Assembly: GCA_963803015.1 (NCBI GenBank)
Contig: CAWDKV010000004.1
Coordinates: forward strand, 372,001 to 436,000
From: Berkiella sp963803015
Lineage (GTDB): Bacteria; Pseudomonadota; Gammaproteobacteria; Berkiellales; Berkiellaceae
DNA length: 64,000 nucleotides
Reading direction: 5' to 3'
The notes under the pieces: generated by a model
Told to the model about the DNA's origin: nothing
What the model saw: only the letters and a program-made list of their open reading frames with translations
The model's database searches: none
Shown: one piece after another, positions 17,109 to 24,828 of the stretch
Layout of the letters: every line of letters starts with the position of its first letter
Position numbering within the stretch: position 1 is the first letter of the stretch
Program-made: the position numbers and the translations under genes

Positions 17109-18800
17109 ATGTTACAACATTTATTAATTAAAGATTTCGCGGTGGTCTCGTTTGCCGAAATTCAGTTTGAACAAGGCATGACGGTCATTACAGGAGAAAC
17201 CGGAGCAGGCAAAAGCATTTTATTAGATGCCTTGCAATTAGCCCTTGGCGAGCGTGCAGAAAATCATCTGATTCGACCAGGCAGCGAAAAAGCAGAAATT
17301 GCCGCCACTTTTGATGTCTCAGGCCTGCCCGGCGCTATCTTATGGCTAAATGATCTTGAGCTGACCTGTTTTGAAGCAAGCCACCAGTGCATTATTCGGC
17401 GCATCTTATATGCGAATGGCCGCTCGCGCGCTTTTATCAATGGTCGCCCCGTCACCAGTCAGCAACTTCGACTTCTCGGGGAATATTTGCTGCAAATTCA
17501 TGGTCAACATCAACATCAATCTCTTTTGAAACCTACAGAGCAATTGCGACTTCTCGATGCTTTTGGTCAGCATCAAACATTAGTGAGTCAAGTAAAGACA
17601 GCATTTAAAGCTTGGGAAAAAATTGAACAACAGCAGCGTTTGCTAAAAGAGCATTTACAAAACGAACAAGCGCTCTCTTCTTTATTACATTATCAGCTTG
17701 CTGAGCTTGAGACGCTTAATTTAAGTGCAAATGAATTTGAATCCTTGCATGAAGAGCACGACAAATTGTGTCATGCTCAAAATTATATTCAAGCCTGTGA
17801 ACAAGCAATTGGCTTACTGGATAATGAAGAAACTAATCTTCTGGCATTGCTTAGCCATATTCAACATACCCTCAAACCTTTAGAAGGAAAGTTTAAACCT
17901 CTAGCCAATGTTCAAGCCTGTTTAGATTCAGCCGAGATCCAACTGCAAGAAGCGCTTTCTGAATTAAATACATTGGTGAGCAACTTAGAAGTTAATCCAA
18001 ACCGTCTGAATGAAGTGACGCAACGTTTAGAGCTGATTCATGATATTGCTCGCAAGCATAAAGTAGAGCCAGCAGATTTATTAAATCACACTCAGGCACT
18101 ACAAATAAAAGCGGCAAAATTGAATAATGCCGAAGAAGAACTAGCGCAATTGGCATCTGAACTCAAATTAGCAGCCTCCCAATACACCAAATTTGCTGCA
18201 CAATTAACCCAGGCTCGTGTTCAAGCTGCAGAAAAATTGGCCAAAGAAGTCAGCAAGCATATTCAGACTTTAGGCATGCCTGGCGCGGTGTTCACCCTTA
18301 CTTTAATACCTTGCGAGCCCAAAACCTTGCATGCCACAGGAAATGAGAGTGTTCTCTTTGGCATAAGCGCTAATCCTGGTCATCCCCCACTCCCACTTAA
18401 TAAAGTGGCCTCGGGAGGAGAGTTATCGCGTATTAGTTTAGCTTTAGAATTAATTACCGCCACTTATCTCGCCACACCTTGTCTTATTTTTGATGAAGTC
18501 GATGTCGGGATAAGCGGAAAAATTGGGGCTATCGTCGGTAAAGCCTTGTTTAATCTGAGTAAAACTGCACAAGTGCTTTGCATTACGCATTTACCGCAAG
18601 TGGCCGCTTTTGGCTCACATCACTTGCAAGTCACTAAAACCCGTTCACAAGAAGAGACTTTATCCACAATTAAGCTATTAGAAGAAAATGAACGCGTTGA
18701 AGAAATTGCGCGCATGCTAGGGGGGCTGAATGTGACGGCTCAAGCACGTGCCAACGCCAAGCAACTACTCAAACAAAAAGAAGAACCTGTCGTCGCTTAA
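17109..18800 (+). CDS. recN: DNA repair protein RecN
   Basis: 563 residues, SMC-like. Walker A is GETGAGKS (about residues 31-38). A long coiled coil spans about 150-370. The ABC signature is in SGGELSRISLALELI and Walker B in CLIFDEVDVGISG, followed by QVLCITHLPQVAA. It acts in double-strand break repair, probably bridging DNA ends for RecA. Its last four bases overlap the convergent fur gene. Recombinational repair thus coexists with the Ku/LigD end-joining genes at 28.6-31.8 kb. Confidence 0.97.
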   Translation: MLQHLLIKDFAVVSFAEIQFEQGMTVITGETGAGKSILLDALQLALGERAENHLIRPGSEKAEIAATFDVSGLPGAILWLNDLELTCFEASHQCIIRRILYANGRSRAFINGRPVTSQQLRLLGEYLLQIHGQHQHQSLLKPTEQLRLLDAFGQHQTLVSQVKTAFKAWEKIEQQQRLLKEHLQNEQALSSLLHYQLAELETLNLSANEFESLHEEHDKLCHAQNYIQACEQAIGLLDNEETNLLALLSHIQHTLKPLEGKFKPLANVQACLDSAEIQLQEALSELNTLVSNLEVNPNRLNEVTQRLELIHDIARKHKVEPADLLNHTQALQIKAAKLNNAEEELAQLASELKLAASQYTKFAAQLTQARVQAAEKLAKEVSKHIQTLGMPGAVFTLTLIPCEPKTLHATGNESVLFGISANPGHPPLPLNKVASGGELSRISLALELITATYLATPCLIFDEVDVGISGKIGAIVGKALFNLSKTAQVLCITHLPQVAAFGSHHLQVTKTRSQEETLSTIKLLEENERVEEIARMLGGLNVTAQARANAKQLLKQKEEPVVA

Positions 18801-19222
18801 GTATTACAGCTTTGGCAAACACCATATAAATATAAACAATGTTCTGTGATCTTAAAATTAAATTGTTTAGCAATAGCTTCTTGACGCGCTTCAATCACTT
18901 CATCAACAAATTCTTCAATTAAACCGCATTTGACGCACACTAAATGATCATGGTGTGCGCCACCATCCAATTCAAAAACAGCATGGCCGCTTTCAAAATG
19001 ATGACGGATCACAAGTCCTGCAGCTTCAAATTGCGTGAGCACGCGATAAACAGTGGCTAAACCCACATCATCCCCAGATTCGAGTAGTTTTTTATAAACT
19101 TCTTCAGCACTAATATGCCTTTGGGCCGCTTTCTCGAGGATACTTAATATTTTTACACGGGGTAAGGTAACCTTGAGTCCTACCTTTTTTAAATCACTAC
19201 TCTCTAGTTTCTCTTCTGACAT
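18797..19222 (-). CDS. fur: Ferric uptake regulator Fur
   Basis: 141 residues. The N-terminal winged helix contains LKVTLPRVKILSILE and VGLATVYRVLTQFEAAGLV. The metal sites GGAHHDHLVC, CVKCG and the C-terminal CQSC are all present, typical of iron-sensing Fur with its structural zinc. With Fe2+ it represses iron uptake genes. It is divergent from bamE, and in the usual gammaproteobacterial neighbourhood recN-fur-bamE. Confidence 0.96.
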   Translation of the reverse strand: MSEEKLESSDLKKVGLKVTLPRVKILSILEKAAQRHISAEEVYKKLLESGDDVGLATVYRVLTQFEAAGLVIRHHFESGHAVFELDGGAHHDHLVCVKCGLIEEFVDEVIEARQEAIAKQFNFKITEHCLYLYGVCQSCNT

Positions 19223-19344
19223 ATTGGTCTCTCTCTGTTTAATCGCACAAAGCGAAAACTTGCTCGCTGTGTAGAGAAGTGATAGCCTTGAGCCTTCAAT
19301 CTAACATCATACTTAGCGAAAAGTTGAGTATATCACATAACAAA

Positions 19345-19689
19345 ATGAAAACAGTACCTATAAACTTAAAATGCACTTTACTCTTACTACTCAGCCTTTT
19401 CTTAAGCGCTTGCGTTTTACGTCCCTATAAGTTTGATATTCAACAAGGTAATGTGATTACCCCTGAAAAAGTCGCTCAAATCCAGCCTGGCATGAGTCCA
19501 GAGCAAGTCGAATATGTGTTAGGCACACCTCTTCTTAACGATGTTTTCCATACAGAACGTTGGGATTATATCTTCTACGAAAAACCCGGATACAAAAAAC
19601 CTACGCGCCGTCATCTTGCTGTTTATTTTGCCGACGGTAAGGTTGTGCGTGTTTCTGAAGATCCTTTGCCCAATTCTTCTTCAACTTAA
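19345..19689 (+). CDS. bamE: Outer membrane protein assembly factor BamE (SmpA/OmlA)
   Basis: The start is set at the ATG 19345 so that the lipoprotein signal is intact (LLLLLSLFLSAC, lipobox LSAC); the longer frame from 19279 would bury it. 114 residues. The BamE fold motif is IQPGMSPEQVEYVLGTP, followed by RWDYIFYEK and LAVYFADGKV. It is an outer-membrane lipoprotein of the BAM complex that inserts beta-barrel proteins. The 3' end overlaps the convergent rnfH gene by 89 bases. Confidence 0.93.
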   Translation: MKTVPINLKCTLLLLLSLFLSACVLRPYKFDIQQGNVITPEKVAQIQPGMSPEQVEYVLGTPLLNDVFHTERWDYIFYEKPGYKKPTRRHLAVYFADGKVVRVSEDPLPNSSST

Positions 19690-19972
19690 CCACTTTTGCC
19701 GCACGCTCTTTGCGCAAGGTTATCGCTTCTTGTGTGATAGGACGATAGATCTCCACTCTATCATTGGCATGAACCAAATCCGTCCTCTCTTTAATTTGAC
19801 CAAATATCCCCACTCTATTTTCATGACTGATTTCCGGAAAGTACTGTAAAAGGCCAGAAAGCGTTATTGCTTCTTCAATCAAAGTACCCGTTGGGACTTT
19901 AATGGGGATTATTTTATAAGTGCTGGCTGAAGCATACGCGACTTCAATATCAATTAAATCTCTGTCGGTCAT
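19601..19972 (-). CDS. rnfH: RnfH/RatB family ubiquitin-like protein
   Basis: 123 residues. The N-terminal ~95 residues match the beta-grasp RnfH family (IDIEVAYASASTYKIIPIKV, then VGIFGQIKERTDLVHANDRV, then EIYRPITQ). A Lys-rich tail of about 30 residues (LKKNWAKDLQKHAQPY) follows, and it is encoded opposite the end of bamE. It begins 6 bases after ratA, so ratA-rnfH form a two-gene operon as in E. coli ratAB. Its biochemical role is not settled in the literature I know. Confidence 0.9.
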   Translation of the reverse strand: MTDRDLIDIEVAYASASTYKIIPIKVPTGTLIEEAITLSGLLQYFPEISHENRVGIFGQIKERTDLVHANDRVEIYRPITQEAITLRKERAAKVVKLKKNWAKDLQKHAQPYRRQNKQQDDGA

Positions 19973-19978
19973 GGTGAA

Positions 19979-20443
19979 TCAAAGTCCTTCAGGCAAGATG
20001 AGAGCCGGTTGCGCGCTTCTATAGAGCGCATGCGCCCGAGAGCTAAAAGTGTATACCATACCATTGGCAATTTGCTGAAATATCGGGCCCAAGGTCAAAG
20101 ACAATAATCTGCTATTAAATTCAAAAGATAAGTGTAAGGTCACCCGACTCTGCTCAACTAGCGATTCAAAAGACCATACCCCCTCTAATGCCTTAAAAGG
20201 CCCCTGCACCAAACGCATTTCTATACGTTCATCCGGTGTAAGCTTGTTTAAAGTGGTAAAGGACTTACGAAAACCACCTTTGGCAATGTGCATAGTGGCC
20301 TTTTTCAAAGAAGGTGAACTCTCTAAGACCTCTGTTTTGGGGCACCAAGGCAAAAAAAGCGGATATTTTTCAATATCATTCACCAGATCAAACATCTGCT
20401 TGGTCGAAAAGGGTACTATCAGACTTCGGGATATTTGACTCAT
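19979..20443 (-). CDS. ratA: RatA-type START/SRPBCC domain protein
   Basis: 154 residues covering one START/polyketide-cyclase fold: FSTKQMFDLVNDIEKYPLFL, PWCPKTEVLE, FTTLNKLTPDERIEMRLVQG, GVWSFESL. E. coli RatA was described as an inhibitor of 70S ribosome assembly, and its relatives are CoQ10-binding (COQ10 family); either role is possible here. It is divergent from smpB, sharing an 80-base region with two facing -10-like boxes. Confidence 0.93.
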   Translation of the reverse strand: MSQISRSLIVPFSTKQMFDLVNDIEKYPLFLPWCPKTEVLESSPSLKKATMHIAKGGFRKSFTTLNKLTPDERIEMRLVQGPFKALEGVWSFESLVEQSRVTLHLSFEFNSRLLSLTLGPIFQQIANGMVYTFSSRAHALYRSAQPALILPEGL

Positions 20444-20479
20444 CTCACCACACGTTTACTTACAATTTTAGTTAAACAT

Positions 20480-20512
20480 ATTATACAGTGATTACGCTTT
20501 TCATTGTATAAT
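20480..20512. promoter_or_regulatory. Symmetric divergent promoter region ratA/smpB
   Basis: ATTATACAGTG (20480-20490) and CATTGTATAAT (20502-20512) are inverted copies with one mismatch. Each outer end is a TATAAT box, one facing ratA on the minus strand and one facing smpB on the plus strand. The -35 regions are weak. The plus-strand box ends only 9 bases before the smpB ATG. Confidence 0.5.
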
Positions 20513-20521
20513 GCTCAGATT

Positions 20522-20992
20522 ATGAACATAAAAAAACGACCAACAGAACAACTCTCCATAGCGGAAAACCGCAAAGCCAAGTTTGAATATAGTATTGAAG
20601 AGACCTTTGACGCAGGTCTTGTTCTACAAGGCTGGGAGGTCAAGAGCCTGCGTGCCAAAAAGGGCGGTATTGCAGATAGCTACGTCATTATCAAAAAGGG
20701 TGAGGCTTGGCTGCTAAATGCACAAATCGTACCTTTATTGTCTGCTTCTACTCATATCCAGCCAACCAACGATAGAACTCGTAAATTATTGTTACACAAA
20801 AAAGAGCTGCAAAAATTGATTGGCGCCGTAGAGCGCAAAGGCTATACCCTTATCCCTTTACTGCTTTACTGGAAAAACGGCAAAGTTAAAGTGAAAGTGG
20901 CAGTCGCAAAAGGGAAAAAGCTCTATGACAAGCGCCAAACCGCCAAAGACCGTGATTGGGAAAGAAGCCGTCAACGCCTCATGAAGCGTTAA
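20522..20992 (+). CDS. smpB: SsrA-binding protein SmpB
   Basis: 156 residues from the ATG at 20522 (MNIKKRP); longer in-frame starts would overlap the -10 box. The beta-barrel core has IAENRKAKFEYSIEETFDAG, LQGWEVKSLRAKKGGIADSY and YDKRQTAKDRDWERSRQR, the C-terminal tail that enters the ribosomal mRNA channel. It delivers tmRNA to stalled ribosomes. The tmRNA gene follows directly at 21052. No Shine-Dalgarno sequence is visible. Confidence 0.97.
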   Translation: MNIKKRPTEQLSIAENRKAKFEYSIEETFDAGLVLQGWEVKSLRAKKGGIADSYVIIKKGEAWLLNAQIVPLLSASTHIQPTNDRTRKLLLHKKELQKLIGAVERKGYTLIPLLLYWKNGKVKVKVAVAKGKKLYDKRQTAKDRDWERSRQRLMKR

Positions 20993-21014
20993 ACCCCCAC
21001 CTGTCCCCTCTCTA

Positions 21015-21043
21015 TTGTTCCTCTACTCGATATAACATATACT
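21015..21043 (+). promoter_or_regulatory. Sigma-70-type promoter of ssrA
   Basis: TTGTTC (21015-21020), a 17-base spacer, then TATACT (21038-21043). A start about 8 bases on fits the mature tmRNA 5' end at 21052. Confidence 0.65.
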
Positions 21044-21051
21044 ATTAAGTT

Positions 21052-21412
21052 GGGGGCGATCTTGGTTTCGACGCAGTTCACGACCCCTGAGGTGCATGCC
21101 GAGTACACAGTTTAATCTCGTAAATCTTTAGCTGTAAATTTTATAGTTGCAAATGATGCAAACTTTGAAGTAGCCGCTAAAGCAGCGTAAACTACTTCCC
21201 TCCTACCATCCGTGCTTGTGCGCTTGGATAGGGGGACGACTTCACAAGACAGCTATTGGCGCTGCCCTAGCATCCGATAGTTAAATAAACTGGGCTCACC
21301 AACTCTCGTTGCGCTAGATTAAGCGAGTGTTGGCTAAAAACCTAATCTAGACAAGCATGTAGACCCTTTGGACTAGGCTCTGCGGACGCGGGTTCAATTC
21401 CCGCCGCCTCCA
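21052..21412 (+). ncRNA. ssrA: Transfer-messenger RNA (tmRNA)
   Basis: 361 bases. The 5' end GGGGGCGATCTTGGTTTCGA pairs with the 3' CGCCTCC to form the 7-bp tRNA-like acceptor stem, and GGTTCAATTCCCGCC is the T-arm. The tag frame starts at GCA 21149 and reads ANDANFEVAAKAA to a TAA at 21188-21190, a plausible gammaproteobacterial degradation tag ending in AA. After the discriminator A (21412) the DNA reads TTG, so the 3' CCA is not encoded and must be added enzymatically. The gene directly follows smpB, its protein partner. Confidence 0.96.
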
Positions 21413-21447
21413 TTGATTTCTCTAAAATTTACAACATAAATTTTTGA

Positions 21448-21750
21448 GTATCCCTGGTAAGCACTCCGCTCAACCCTCATTTATTAACAGAATATTTTGA
21501 TGCATATCGAATAATCAAATATGTCATTTCGCCGATTAATTTTATACCGTCAAATGAGCATACTGCATCCAAACCACTCAAAAAAACACAACCTTCACAA
21601 GCTGAAGCGATAGACTCGAAACCTCTGTCTAAAGAAAGTACTCTTTTAACTGAAGAATCATTTTACACCAAAAAAAAAATACTCCAGGGGAGCGCAACTT
21701 CCGATGCCTCCTTTGGTATCAAAGGAGGTCGTGCGATTTTTCCTGCGTAG
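21448..21750 (+). pseudogene. Start-less ORF remnant downstream of ssrA
   Basis: A frame of 100 codons is open from 21448 to the TAG at 21748-21750 but contains no ATG, GTG or TTG near its beginning (a TGA precedes it at 21445). The translation looks protein-like: NPHLLTEYFDAYRIIKYVIS, then PLKKTQPSQAEAIDSKPLSK, then SDASFGIKGGRAIFPA. This could be the C-terminal end of a gene whose front part is lost. The 3' end of ssrA is a common integration site for islands, so a remnant of an inserted element is plausible. It may be chance; the family is unknown. Confidence 0.35.
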
Positions 21751-21810
21751 CGTTAGCGAAGCAGGAAGCAAGGGTGCTCAACATTGTGAGCACATCGAGC
21801 TTTTATCTTA

Positions 21811-22140
21811 CTATTTTGCTAAAGACAATAATTTTTTCATAGCAGGCGTTTCAGAGTCGCTAGGCTCTGACTCACCTGGAAAATTAAATTGTTCAATCTG
21901 TGCTTTTTGTAAAGCGGGGGTTATTGCATCAACAACCTCTACTGTTAAGTCTTTAGCCGGAAACCCAAAATTTAGCCAAAGATGATGTTGTCCGTCATTA
22001 TCTAATAGGTAAGCTGATGTCGGATCATTAAAATTCCCTTCACGCATGCTTTTCGCAAATGAAGTATCAAAGTCTAATTCGTTAGCTGTTTCAATCGCGC
22101 GAATTAATTTTTCAATTAAAGTTGGGCCATTTGTAGACAT
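21811..22140 (-). CDS. Hypothetical small soluble protein
   Basis: 109 residues from the ATG at 22140 (MSTNGPTL), chosen because AGAGGAG lies eight bases upstream; the frame extends further upstream without support. Contains LIEKLIRAIETANELDFDTS, then HHLWLNFGFPAKDLTVEVVD, then a Ser/Glu-rich end. It looks like a single mixed alpha/beta domain with no signal or membrane segment. The family is unknown. It stands alone after ssrA, in what may be island DNA. Confidence 0.65.
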   Translation of the reverse strand: MSTNGPTLIEKLIRAIETANELDFDTSFAKSMREGNFNDPTSAYLLDNDGQHHLWLNFGFPAKDLTVEVVDAITPALQKAQIEQFNFPGESEPSDSETPAMKKLLSLAK

Positions 22141-22618
22141 AAATGTTCTCCTCTGAAAGTATGGTTTTGCTACCAAGAAGAATACTCATTTATCAACTCA
22201 ATTTAAACAACTTATGGATAAACGTAAAGATTAAGAGAATTAACGGGCAGCTTCATTGACTGTTGAACACAAAACATTTACTCAACTGTTTTCTCAGATA
22301 AGGATCAAAAAGAATCATAAGCATGTAATGCGTGTAGCAGCAATAAAAATTTTAAGCTGTTACACCTCATTCAGAGTGTGAATGTGAAAATGCATTAATA
22401 CTTGATTCAAATAGAGATTCAGAAATATTAAATTGGCAATCAACCATCTCAATAAATTTGATCAAAATCATTCATAAAGACTTGGGCGTTCTTTATGAAA
22501 GTCTTTTTGAGGATAAGCCCTATAGCCTCTATTAGCATAGCATCTTAAAGCGCCAGCTTTTTTTCGCCAGAATAACACAGTGCAACGAACGAACATTCTC
22601 CATTAAATCTAAAAAATT
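22141..22618. other. Non-coding interval
   Basis: No convincing gene is seen on either strand in these 478 bases. A hairpin at 22471-22499 (TTCATAAAGA / TCTTTATGAA, 10 bp) is followed on the plus strand by AGTCTTTTT, terminator-like, although no plus-strand gene precedes it. A small RNA is possible but unproven. Confidence 0.45.
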
Positions 22619-23770
22619 TTATCGACGAAGCTTTGCTTTATCATCGCTTAAACTAACCTTATCTTGCAAATTCTTAAATTTAATTTTTTGAGCACCAACA
22701 GTCGCATTCTTGAATGATTCAAGGAAACCTTCATTTTGGGCGAGAAGTTTTGCGGCTTGTTCAGGATCCTTGTTTAGCAATTTTACAATCTCTTGATCCA
22801 ATTTTAAGTTTTCATATCGTTCTTTTGCTAATTCTTTTTTCTTGTCATCTGTTATTCTGCTGATCTGATTGAGTATTGTATCTTCAAATTCAGATTCACT
22901 CGTCGCAGTTTTATGCGTGGCGGCCGCAGCAGGTTTGTGAGGTGTTGAAGGAGAAGAAGCAGACGCTGACGCTTGCTTTTCGCTATAAGAAAAAGTTTGC
23001 ACTGCTTTGCCTCGAAAAGGAGGAACAATAGGCGCTACTTTATCTCTAGCAGGAGGAACGGGCGCTGATCCCGCAGCTGACGCTACCTTATCTCTAGGAG
23101 GAGGAACGGGTGCAGATCCAGTAACTGGCGCTACTTTATCTCTAGGAGGAGGAACGGGTGCAGATCCAGTAGCTGGCGCTACCTTATCTCTAGGAGGAGG
23201 AACGGGTGCAGATCTAGTAACTGGCATTACTTTATCTCTAGGAGAGACTGGTGCTGACACGCTTTTAGTAGGAGGAACTGGCAATGGTCTACCACTTCTA
23301 GAAGAAGGAACAGGCATTGATGCGCTTCTAGGAGGAGGAACTGGCGGTGCTTTATGACTAGCAGGAACTTGCGATGCAGTCTCGACTATTGTTTTTCTTT
23401 TAGCTTGAGATCGAGTGAATTTCTTGCTATCGCTACTGCTATCACTATCGCTATCAGGATCAGGCTTCACGCTCTCTCTTCTTTTGAGTAATGCTTTATG
23501 TAGCATATTTTCTGTACTTTCATTACTAGATCTTTCTTCACTACTTTTTTCCGAATCACTCCAATCTTGTTTAAAACTGTCCTCTTCATCATCACCTGAT
23601 CTATTTAAAGATTTACTAGAAATCTGCTTGCTAAGATGCCGTTCTAGTGTTCCCTTTTTTGGTTTACTTTTTTTTGGATCAACTTGTTTTAACTCTTTTC
23701 CAGCCCTGATTTCTTCTAATAAATCCTTACGTTTTGGGTCACTGGGATTTTTATCGGTAGGATTTGGCAT
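22619..23770 (-). CDS. WH2-motif, proline-rich protein with conserved C-terminal domain
   Basis: The ATG at 23770 has GGAG nine bases upstream; 383 residues, no signal peptide, no membrane segment. Residues 13-30, KRKDLLEEIRAGKELKQV, match the WH2 (WASP homology 2) actin-binding consensus LLxxIRxGxxLKxV. Next comes a Ser/Asp/Glu-rich disordered part (DSDSDSSSDS). Then there is a proline-rich region of 16-residue repeats (APVPPPRDKVAP) with four PVPPPR motifs of the SH3-ligand PxxPxR type. The last ~85 residues (ILNQISRITDDKKKELAKER to the end, with PEQAAKLLAQ and AQKIKFKNL) are shared with the proteins at 41947 and 44506. The architecture resembles host WASP/WIP proteins. An actin-directed effector is the best inference; translocation is unproven. 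Confidence 0.8.
   Translation of the reverse strand: MPNPTDKNPSDPKRKDLLEEIRAGKELKQVDPKKSKPKKGTLERHLSKQISSKSLNRSGDDEEDSFKQDWSDSEKSSEERSSNESTENMLHKALLKRRESVKPDPDSDSDSSSDSKKFTRSQAKRKTIVETASQVPASHKAPPVPPPRSASMPVPSSRSGRPLPVPPTKSVSAPVSPRDKVMPVTRSAPVPPPRDKVAPATGSAPVPPPRDKVAPVTGSAPVPPPRDKVASAAGSAPVPPARDKVAPIVPPFRGKAVQTFSYSEKQASASASSPSTPHKPAAAATHKTATSESEFEDTILNQISRITDDKKKELAKERYENLKLDQEIVKLLNKDPEQAAKLLAQNEGFLESFKNATVGAQKIKFKNLQDKVSLSDDKAKLRR
23031..23250 (-). repeat. 48-bp tandem repeats coding proline-rich units
   Basis: About four imperfect copies of a 48-base unit encode SAPVPPPRDKVAPxTG within the WH2 protein. On the plus strand each copy contains TTATCTCTAGGAGGAGGAAC. The copies differ at scattered positions, so the expansion is not brand new. 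Confidence 0.8.
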
Positions 23771-23972
23771 GATCTTGTTCTCCAAAATGAAAATTAGATT
23801 TTCTTTATTAGTTTCTTCTTAAATGACATTTTAAGATGAGAACAAGTTCAATCTAATGCTAATGGGCATATAACCCTATTTAGCTAAAATAACCTATTTC
23901 GAGTATATAAACGAAATAGCAACTTTTAAATTCATGGACGCAGGCGCCAAACGTTGAGAATTTTATCTCAAC

Positions 23973-24809
23973 TCATAAATGCATGGCATGATGATTTAAA
24001 TGCTCTGCAATAAAGGTGGCAATAAAATAATAACTATGGTCATATCCTGCTTGTAGGCGTAAAGTAAGTGGAACATTCTTTTGCTGACAAGCTTGTTGTA
24101 AAAGTTCTGGTTTGAGTTGCTCTTTTAAAAAAGTATCTGCCGTACCTTGATCAACGAGTATCGAAGGTCCTTTCCAGCCATATTGAGCTATTAAAGCGCA
24201 AGCATCGTAAGCTTGCCATGTCCTTTTATTTGTACCTAGATAACCAGTCAACGCCTTTTCTCCCCACGGGCAGTGCATAGGCGAACATATAGGGGCAAAA
24301 GCAGAAACAGTTTTATAGCGATGGGGATTTTTAAGAGCAATCGTTAGCGCACCATGTCCCCCCATAGAGTGCCCCAAAATACCGACGCGGGTTGAATCGA
24401 CAGAAAATTGTGAGTTTATCAAATAAGGTAGCTCTTCTGTGACATAAGAATACATGCGATAATTTTGTGACCAAGGTTCTTGTGTTGCATCAACATAAAA
24501 TCCCGCCCCTGTGCCAAAATCAAAACTGGTGTCTTCTCCTGCTATCCCTAATCCACGCGGACTGGTATCACACGTCACCAAAGTCAGCCCTAATTCAGCG
24601 GCAGCTCTTTGTGCTCCGGCTTTAGTAATAAAGTTCTCTTCGGTACAGGTTAGGCCAGATAACCAGTATAATACTGGCGTTTGAGTCGATTCTGCTTGTG
24701 GCGGTACAAATATCCCAAAGCGCATTTGACAACCTAAAACAAGAGAAGGATGGCTGCAAACCATTTGCATGCCACCAAAACATTTACTTTGAGAAATTGT
24801 TGATATCAT
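23973..24809 (-). CDS. fghA: S-formylglutathione hydrolase
   Basis: 278 residues from the ATG at 24809 (AGGGG five bases upstream). An alpha/beta hydrolase (esterase D family) that cleaves S-formylglutathione to formate and glutathione. The nucleophile elbow is GHSMGGHGA, with YWLSGLTCTEENF, TSPRGLGI and the late histidine in GYDHSYYFI. It begins 19 bases after adhC, which makes its substrate, so they form a formaldehyde-detoxification operon. The hairpin GTTGAGA/TCTCAAC at 23953-23972, right after the stop, may end transcription. Confidence 0.95.
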   Translation of the reverse strand: MISTISQSKCFGGMQMVCSHPSLVLGCQMRFGIFVPPQAESTQTPVLYWLSGLTCTEENFITKAGAQRAAAELGLTLVTCDTSPRGLGIAGEDTSFDFGTGAGFYVDATQEPWSQNYRMYSYVTEELPYLINSQFSVDSTRVGILGHSMGGHGALTIALKNPHRYKTVSAFAPICSPMHCPWGEKALTGYLGTNKRTWQAYDACALIAQYGWKGPSILVDQGTADTFLKEQLKPELLQQACQQKNVPLTLRLQAGYDHSYYFIATFIAEHLNHHAMHL

Positions 24810-24828
24810 TATCACCCCTAAAGAATAA

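Noticed and set aside
21742..21775. Hairpin TTCCTGC...GCAGGAA as a terminator
   Set aside because: Loop too large and no T-tract on either strand.
23007..23357. Plus-strand ORF rich in LSLGGGTGAD
   Set aside because: Shadow of the proline-rich repeats of the minus-strand WH2 gene; no ribosome site.
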